Program-made: the position numbers and the translations under genes
The notes under the pieces: generated by a model
The model's input: only the letters and a program-made list of their open reading frames with translations
Told to the model about the DNA's origin: nothing
The model's database searches: none
In this document: positions 9,382 through 12,206 of the stretch, one piece after another
Layout of the letters: each line of letters begins with the position of its first letter
Numbering within the stretch: the stretch's first letter is position 1
Source of the DNA: an uncultured Eubacteriales bacterium
GTDB lineage: Bacteria; Bacillota; Clostridia; Christensenellales; CAG-138
Length of the DNA: 12,206 nt
Assembly: GCA_900543475.1 (NCBI GenBank)
Contig: UQRU01000057.1
Location: 1 to 12,206, forward strand
Direction: 5' to 3'

Positions 9382-9428
9382 TCAGGGACCTCTTTCTTTC
9401 TCATCGTGCGCAGCAGGCGCGCCGGCAT
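9378..9428 (-). CDS. Possible 16-codon leader ORF before the maturase
   Basis: An ATG at 9428 with AGGA (9436-9439) 7 bases upstream opens a 16-codon frame, MPARLLRTMRKKEVPD, whose TGA overlaps the maturase TTG as TTGA. That arrangement is typical of translational coupling and could help a weak TTG start. It has no similarity I recognise and may simply be chance in GC-rich DNA. Confidence 0.25.
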   Translation of the reverse strand: MPARLLRTMRKKEVPD

Positions 9429-9445
9429 CCCGGCGTCCTGCCGCT

Positions 9446-9550
9446 GGGTTTGCCCGTTGATATAAGAAAGCACCGGCGGGCATAGGCACCCTTCGGTCGT
9501 TTTCTTATGGCAGCGGGCCTGTACGGATAGGCTGATTGGCGGGCAAACCC
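9446..9550 (-). ncRNA. Candidate structured RNA in the SCIFF-maturase spacer
   Basis: Read on the minus strand, GGGTTTGCCCG (9540-9550) and CGGGCAAACCC (9446-9456) form a perfect 11-bp closing stem. Inside it, ATAAGAAA (9501-9508) pairs with TTTCTTAT (9462-9469). That stem continues inward with ACCG/CGGT (9494-9497 with 9472-9475) and GGG/CCC around an 8-base loop. A smaller arm is GCCT/AGGC (9529-9532 with 9517-9520). Together they give a three-way-junction-like fold of about 105 bases between the precursor and its maturase. I do not recognise an Rfam family. It could be a leader element controlling the maturase, a 3' stabiliser for the SCIFF transcript, or a small palindromic repeat. Confidence 0.4.
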
Positions 9551-9561
9551 CTGCCCCACTG

Positions 9562-9597
9562 CAAAGGAAAAGCAGTAATTCATGCAAAATTACTGCT
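9562..9597 (-). terminator. Terminator-like hairpin after SCIFF (probable attenuator)
   Basis: A perfect 10-bp stem, AGCAGTAATT and AATTACTGCT with a 7-base loop, is followed on the minus strand by TTTCCTTT; the last stem base makes four T in a row. The stem is AT-rich at its top, so termination is probably partial. It is 38 bp after the SCIFF stop. This fits making far more peptide precursor mRNA than maturase mRNA, with recJ and apt fed by read-through. Confidence 0.6.
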
Positions 9598-9618
9598 CAT
9601 CATGGCATTTCGCGTATG

Positions 9619-9635
9619 GGCAGGGGTCCCCTGCC
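9619..9635 (-). repeat. Palindrome directly after the SCIFF stop
   Basis: GGCAGGGG and CCCCTGCC flank a single central base, immediately after the SCIFF TAA. The RNA could form a 7-bp hairpin, but no T-run follows. The same word GGCAGGGG recurs on the minus strand at 9548-9555, so an alternative long-range pairing around the terminator-like hairpin is possible. Confidence 0.5.
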
Positions 9636-9779
9636 TTACTTAGCCTGCTTTTGGCACTTCTGGTTGGCCACGGTGCAGGACGTCTTGCAAGCAGACTGGC
9701 AGGAAGCCTGGCACTCGCCACAGCCGGTATTTGCAGAAGCGTTGATGCAGGGCTTTTCGATGGTAACGATATGCTTCAT
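9636..9779 (-). CDS. scfA: SCIFF ranthipeptide precursor (six cysteines in forty-five residues)
   Basis: A 47-residue precursor peptide. It begins MKHIVTIEKP, the family's conserved leader start, and its C-terminal half has six cysteines at 20, 23, 27, 31, 35 and 42 (C-x2-C-x3-C-x3-C-x3-C-x6-C) in the nearly invariant CGECQ, SCQSACK and TSCTV context. Family precedent (CteA) has a thioether from a Cys to the Thr five residues later; here that would be Cys31 to Thr36. An additional Cys11 lies in the leader. GGAGG is 8 bases before the ATG, and a strong promoter lies just upstream. The maturase follows after a 254-bp spacer. The mature peptide's role is not settled; signalling has been proposed for clostridial ranthipeptides. 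The gene is short enough to be missed by gene callers, which may instead call antisense frames. Confidence 0.97.
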   Translation of the reverse strand: MKHIVTIEKPCINASANTGCGECQASCQSACKTSCTVANQKCQKQAK

Positions 9780-9817
9780 AAAAAAATCCTCCAACAAATC
9801 CAACATACTTCTATAAC

Positions 9818-9846
9818 ATTATACATGACGGGCAATTGCCTTACAA
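9818..9846 (-). promoter_or_regulatory. Sigma-A-type promoter of SCIFF
   Basis: TTGTAA (9841-9846) and a perfect TATAAT (9818-9823) are separated by exactly 17 bp. Initiation would fall near 9811, giving a leader of about 30 bases. Two palindromes cover it: CCTTGTAAGG (9839-9848) over the -35 and GGCAATTGCC (9831-9840) in the spacer, suggesting a repressor or activator site. Confidence 0.8.
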
Positions 9847-9849
9847 GGG

Positions 9850-10266
9850 TTATTTAAACATTTGCCACACCAACACCCCAAACAAGCCGGCTGCCGCCGC
9901 CATAGCCACATCCGATAGAATGGCCAGGGAAAGGATAAAGGTCTGGGACAGCAGGGAAAAGAGCAAAAAAGCCAAAAGGCTGTACAGGACGCTGCCCAGC
10001 ATCCCCCAAAGCCAATACCGGCTGCCCGTGGCCCGGCGGGCCAGGAGCCCGGCAAAGGCCGCGCAGAGCACCTTGATGGCAGTGGTGGCCGCTCCCATGG
10101 TATCCGTGCCCAGCCAATTTTGCCGCAGGGCAACCGCATAAAGTACCACCAAGCCCAAGCTGGCCAGCACCCCCCACAGGGCGGCCCGCAAAAGGACCAA
10201 CACCGGGGGACGGGGTTTTGCCTGGGGTTTTCTGGCCGGCCTGGCCAAAGTGCGCGTCGCTTGCAT
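9850..10266 (-). CDS. YrzE/TIGR04086-type four-helix membrane protein
   Basis: A 138-residue integral membrane protein of unknown function. After a basic, proline-rich cytoplasmic N-terminus (1-21, with many Arg and Lys), four hydrophobic segments lie at about 22-46, 57-76, 85-106 and 110-134, arranged as two similar hairpins. That layout and the position directly after yajC match the YrzE (TIGR04086/DUF3792) family, known mainly from endospore-forming Firmicutes. I choose the ATG at 10266, which has GGAGGTG at 10271-10277. A longer frame starting 7 codons upstream would place that ribosome site inside the gene. The family call rests on topology and neighbourhood more than on sequence motifs. 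Confidence 0.75.
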   Translation of the reverse strand: MQATRTLARPARKPQAKPRPPVLVLLRAALWGVLASLGLVVLYAVALRQNWLGTDTMGAATTAIKVLCAAFAGLLARRATGSRYWLWGMLGSVLYSLLAFLLFSLLSQTFILSLAILSDVAMAAAAGLFGVLVWQMFK

Positions 10267-10275
10267 GGGCCACCT

Positions 10276-10316
10276 CCGCATATCCATGATTTGGGTTCCT
10301 AACCATATATATGCGG
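10276..10316 (-). promoter_or_regulatory. Possible stem sequestering the yrzE-type ribosome site
   Basis: On the minus strand CCGCATAT (10309-10316) is perfectly complementary to ATATGCGG (10276-10283), whose last two G are the first two of GGAGGTG. A second CCGCATA at 10330-10336 could pair with the same target, so two mutually exclusive stems are possible. This is inferred only from complementarity. Confidence 0.35.
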
Positions 10317-10486
10317 CAATCTTTTGGGCTATGCGGATTTTCCCTGCATATGGCAGGGGCCGTCAGGATTCCCCATAGCAAAGGGAGGAATGGCTACGCC
10401 AATCCTCCCGCAAAAGCAAGGGATACATTTTTCGCTGCTGCCGGCAAATGCATGAACCGGCTGCCCTTCTCCCCATGGGGAGATTA
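10317..10486. other. Hairpin-rich spacer between yajC and the yrzE-type gene
   Basis: No gene is seen. Structures: a 16-base perfect palindrome TCTCCCCATGGGGAGA at 10468-10483, three bases after the yajC stop; an imperfect GCAGCCGG/CCGGCAGC hairpin near 10437-10464; a 12-bp stem with one mismatch (10383-10394 with 10398-10409, loop of 3); and CCCTGC/GCAGGG at 10342-10358. The 12-bp hairpin is followed on the minus strand by only TTTGCT, so if it terminates yajC mRNA it does so weakly. Confidence 0.5.
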
Positions 10487-10819
10487 TTACTTGGTTTCGG
10501 CCACGCCGTCATCCATGGTGGCTTCCACCGGCACGTTCTCCACGTTGGCGATGGCGCCCCGGGCGAATACCAGGCGAACTTTGTCCGGGCCCACGGTCAG
10601 GGTGACGATATCGTCCCGCAGGGCGCTGACAGTGCCGTAAATACCGCCGATGGTGCGTACACGATCCCCTACCTTGATGGCGGCAAGCATATCTTTGATC
10701 TTCTTTTCACGCTTGCGCTGGGGGATGATCATCAGTGCGAACATACCGATCATCAGGATGATCAGCAGCCCGCCGCTGCTCATGAAACTGGAGATGCCGG
10801 AGAGGGCGTCACTTGGCAT
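10487..10819 (-). CDS. yajC: Preprotein translocase accessory subunit YajC
   Basis: A 110-residue YajC, usual size, an accessory membrane protein of the SecDF-YajC complex that assists Sec-dependent export and membrane insertion. One transmembrane helix lies at about 16-33. The conserved basic stretch PQRKREKK follows at 33-40 and the cytoplasmic GDRVRTIGGIYGTV at 51-64. AGGAAGG lies about 9 bases before the ATG. Its own strong promoter is upstream, and the yrzE-type gene follows, as in Bacillus. Its partners SecD and SecF are not found in this window although their usual place, before recJ, is included. Confidence 0.95.
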   Translation of the reverse strand: MPSDALSGISSFMSSGGLLIILMIGMFALMIIPQRKREKKIKDMLAAIKVGDRVRTIGGIYGTVSALRDDIVTLTVGPDKVRLVFARGAIANVENVPVEATMDDGVAETK

Positions 10820-10894
10820 TTTGCTTTTCCTTCCTTATGTATAGATTTTCCCAAAGCGCGGCTTGCGCCAAAGCCCAAGCCACCGTTTACAACG

Positions 10895-10923
10895 ATTGTA
10901 CCTTAAAGCAGGCTGTCCGTCAA
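10895..10923 (-). promoter_or_regulatory. Sigma-A-type promoter of yajC
   Basis: TTGACG (10918-10923) and TACAAT (10895-10900) with a 17-bp spacer. Initiation near 10888 would leave a leader of about 68 bases, containing a small hairpin GGCTTG/CAAGCC at 10860-10881. Confidence 0.8.
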
Positions 10924-10936
10924 GAAATCCCCATCC

Positions 10937-10963
10937 CTGTAACATTCTGTTAACGCTTTGTAA
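10937..10963 (-). promoter_or_regulatory. Three phased TTAACA-like repeats upstream of the yajC promoter
   Basis: Minus-strand TTACAA (10958-10963), TTAACA (10948-10953) and TTACAG (10937-10942) are spaced by 4 and 5 bp, so they fall on one face of the helix about 14 to 40 bp before the -35. This resembles the direct-repeat boxes of PhoP/PhoB-type response regulators (TTAACA repeats with 4-6 bp spacers). Regulator identity is inference. Confidence 0.4.
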
Positions 10964-10964
10964 C

Positions 10965-10973
10965 ATTATACCA
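10965..10973 (-). promoter_or_regulatory. Possible extended -10 promoter upstream of yajC
   Basis: The minus strand reads TGGTATAAT, a TGn plus perfect TATAAT, overlapping the DUF2156 stop codon. There is no good -35 at the usual distance. It could give a second, longer yajC transcript passing through the TTAACA-like repeats. Confidence 0.35.
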
Positions 10974-11883
10974 GCGGGGATTCCGGGAGCCGGGCGCGAT
11001 ATTTTTTCAGCAAATAGGCCGGGTAATAGGATAATTTCGCCCGGCGCAGCCCCTCCAGACCCATGTCCTCCTCCCGGTTGATATAGCGCACATCCGTCCA
11101 GGCGTGGGCCACAAACTCCCGGTTGATCAGCGGGTACAATCCCGGGACATCTGCATCCGCCTTTTCAAAGTAGATCACCGCCATATTCTGGCTGATCCGC
11201 TCCCCCAGGCTGAATGCCCGCAGCTTACCGTCCATGCGGATGGCCCCGCCGACCAGCTCCAGCTCCTGCATATGGGCAAAACCGATCTCCAACGCCACCC
11301 GTTCCCCCCGGACGCCAAATACCTCCAGGTCCCGGCCTTCCAGCCATTTTTCATAGACCTCCATACATTCCGGAACCAGCGCCGGAGTCACCGGCTCATA
11401 GGTATAGGTATATTGGGAAAGGAACTGGTTGATATGGTTCCGTTTCCCATGGTAGCGTTTCCCTGTAAGGGTGCGCAGATCTTCCATATTATATACATAA
11501 TCGAAGTTGTCCCGGTCTTCCTCCAAAATATACCCCGCCGCTTCAAAATAGGGAGCCCATGCCTGGGCGATCCCCCGGAAGGAAGGGGCATAACCCATCC
11601 CCCTTAGATGCGCCGCCGCCCTGGCAATGGCCCGGGGATAATCCGCTGGGTCCAGAGGCAGAGGCGCCAGCATGAAGGGCGCCAGGTGGGGGAAGGTATA
11701 AAGAATGTACAATACATCCATTTCCTGGGCAATATGGATATATCCACCCTGTCCCCACATGAGCAGGCTGGGAAAGGTATACTCCGAATTTTCCACCTGC
11801 AGGGGCTTGATATACCGGTGTACCAGCTCCCGCATTTCCAGGCGTACCGGTTCAAATTGCAGCGTTTTCGTTTCTTGTTCCAT
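10966..11883 (-). CDS. DUF2156 domain protein (phosphatidylglycerol lysyltransferase-like)
   Basis: A 305-residue soluble protein of the DUF2156 family, whose fold is related to the catalytic C-terminal part of MprF-type lysyltransferases and to GNAT acyltransferases. No transmembrane segments are evident, so it lacks the MprF flippase half. Family features seen: a GKRYHGKRNHIN stretch at 141-152, YFEKAD at 238-243, and the C-terminal YINREEDMGLEGLRRAK at 267-283 followed by YYPAY. AAGGA precedes the ATG by about 8 bases, and a good promoter is just upstream. The substrate is unknown; transfer of an amino acid or acyl group is only suggested by fold. Its link with yajC is positional, as separate promoters serve the two. 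Confidence 0.92.
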   Translation of the reverse strand: MEQETKTLQFEPVRLEMRELVHRYIKPLQVENSEYTFPSLLMWGQGGYIHIAQEMDVLYILYTFPHLAPFMLAPLPLDPADYPRAIARAAAHLRGMGYAPSFRGIAQAWAPYFEAAGYILEEDRDNFDYVYNMEDLRTLTGKRYHGKRNHINQFLSQYTYTYEPVTPALVPECMEVYEKWLEGRDLEVFGVRGERVALEIGFAHMQELELVGGAIRMDGKLRAFSLGERISQNMAVIYFEKADADVPGLYPLINREFVAHAWTDVRYINREEDMGLEGLRRAKLSYYPAYLLKKYRARLPESPLV

Positions 11884-11918
11884 ACACCAATTCCTTTTAC
11901 AAATTTATCCGCGTAGCT

Positions 11919-11947
11919 ATTGTACCCATTTTCCCAAAGAATTGCAA
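11919..11947 (-). promoter_or_regulatory. Sigma-A-type promoter of the DUF2156 gene
   Basis: TTGCAA (11942-11947) and TACAAT (11919-11924) with a 17-bp spacer; initiation near 11912 leaves about a 29-base leader to the ATG at 11883. Confidence 0.75.
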
Positions 11948-11995
11948 GGCTAAGGCGTCGGAATGGGGCGTGCTTGCTCCCTTCCTTCCCCGCCC

Positions 11996-12018
11996 CGCTA
12001 CGCCCCGGGGGGGCGGCG
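11996..12018 (+). repeat. GC-rich repeat core, right-end copy
   Basis: Reads CGCTACG, CCCC, seven G, CGGCG. It is the inverted counterpart of 34-57 with one substitution and one indel, and a 16-base part (12003-12018 against 34-49) is exact. It is followed outward by two strong hairpins. Confidence 0.6.
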
Positions 12019-12020
12019 GC

Positions 12021-12053
12021 GTTTTGGGGCCGGGCAAAGCCCGGCCCCAAAAC
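12021..12053. repeat. Perfect 15-bp GC-rich hairpin
   Basis: GTTTTGGGGCCGGGC, a 3-base AAA loop, and the exact complement GCCCGGCCCCAAAAC. On either strand it would be very stable. On the plus strand it ends in CCCCAAAAC and on the minus strand in the same word, so it has no terminator T-run. It is most likely part of the end repeat. Confidence 0.75.
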
Positions 12054-12054
12054 C

Positions 12055-12094
12055 AAAGGCGCGGCCGGGGGCCAAGGCCCCTAGCCGCGCCTTT
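12055..12094. repeat. Second GC-rich hairpin beside the first
   Basis: AAAGGCGCGGC (12055-12065) pairs perfectly with GCCGCGCCTTT (12084-12094). A further GGGGCC/GGCCCC stem (12068-12073 with 12076-12081) lies inside, giving an almost continuous hairpin. On the plus strand it ends in CCTTT, only weakly terminator-like. Confidence 0.7.
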
Positions 12095-12108
12095 GCGGGC
12101 GCTCTGCG

Positions 12109-12206
12109 CCCCCCCCCCCCCCCCCCCGCCCCCGGGGGGGGGGGGCCCCCCCCCCCCCCCCCCACACCCCCACCCCCCCCCCCCCCCCGCGCGCCGGGAA
12201 AAACGC
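12109..12206. other. Low-complexity C/G tract at contig end
   Basis: Runs of 19 C (12109-12127), 12 G (12134-12145), 18 C (12146-12163) and 16 C (12173-12188), with only a few A and G between. No coding potential. This is probably unreliable sequence. Confidence 0.7.

Noticed and set aside
9378..9587. 69-codon minus-strand frame in the SCIFF-maturase spacer
   Set aside because: Its ATG lies within the terminator-like hairpin with no ribosome site, and it runs through the folded region; only its last 16 codons have a plausible start.
9582..9857. 91-codon plus-strand frame
   Set aside because: Antisense to the SCIFF gene and its promoter, which are both clear.
10267..10287. Upstream start for the yrzE-type gene
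   Set aside because: It would place the good GGAGGTG site inside the coding region; the ATG at 10266 is correctly spaced.
10306..10334. Sigma-G-like promoter (GCATA, 16 bp, CATATATA) before the membrane gene
   Set aside because: The -10 does not fit the CATnnTA pattern and the spacing is short; suggestive only because the family correlates with sporulation.
12109..12188. Telomere-like or triplex-forming natural C/G tract
   Set aside because: Irregular run lengths at a contig end after strong hairpins fit sequencing or assembly error better than a biological repeat unit.
1..12206. CRISPR array, tRNA, rRNA, transposase, prophage or attachment site
   Set aside because: No regularly spaced repeats, cloverleaf, rRNA-like sequence or transposase/integrase motifs were seen on either strand.

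Overview
The window reads as one contig from an endospore-lineage Clostridium-type Firmicute (class Clostridia). The evidence is a SCIFF peptide with its radical SAM maturase (a near-universal Clostridia marker), a YrzE/TIGR04086-type membrane protein, Gram-positive ribosome-binding sites (AGGAGG, GGAGG), sigma-A style promoters, and the conserved recJ-apt-rel-dtd block. Base composition is GC-rich, which suggests a high-GC gut group such as Oscillospirales, but genus cannot be read from this sequence. All ten convincing protein genes are on the minus strand, so transcription runs from high to low coordinates.

Layout in transcription order. (1) 12206-11948: low-complexity C/G tracts and two strong GC-rich hairpins with no gene. 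(2) A promoter, then a DUF2156 gene (11883-10966). (3) A strong promoter with three phased TTAACA-like repeats upstream, then yajC and a four-helix YrzE-type membrane gene, separated by about 220 bp of hairpin-rich DNA. (4) A strong promoter with operator-like palindromes, then a 47-residue SCIFF ranthipeptide precursor (9779-9636). A 254-bp spacer follows, carrying a terminator-like hairpin and a nested multi-arm fold. Next comes the maturase, which appears to start with TTG and is tightly coupled to recJ and then apt. (5) A clear intrinsic terminator at 5091-5126. (6) rel, dtd, an MBL-fold hydrolase and hemZ, closely packed. (7) A GC-rich repeat at the left end that matches the repeat at the right end in inverted orientation.

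Functionally the window joins a Sec translocase accessory (YajC), a modified-peptide (ranthipeptide) system, DNA repair (RecJ), purine salvage (Apt), stringent-response signalling (Rel), translation quality control (Dtd) and a radical SAM enzyme of the HemZ family. The order yajC-yrzE ... recJ-apt-rel-dtd matches the Bacillus/Clostridium arrangement. However, secD/secF, which I would expect between the SCIFF maturase and recJ, are absent, and hisS/aspS do not follow hemZ within the window.

The least explained parts are the SCIFF-maturase spacer (attenuator hairpin, folded RNA candidate, possible 16-codon leader ORF overlapping the TTG start), the regulatory repeats before yajC, and the GC-rich palindromic repeat at both contig ends.
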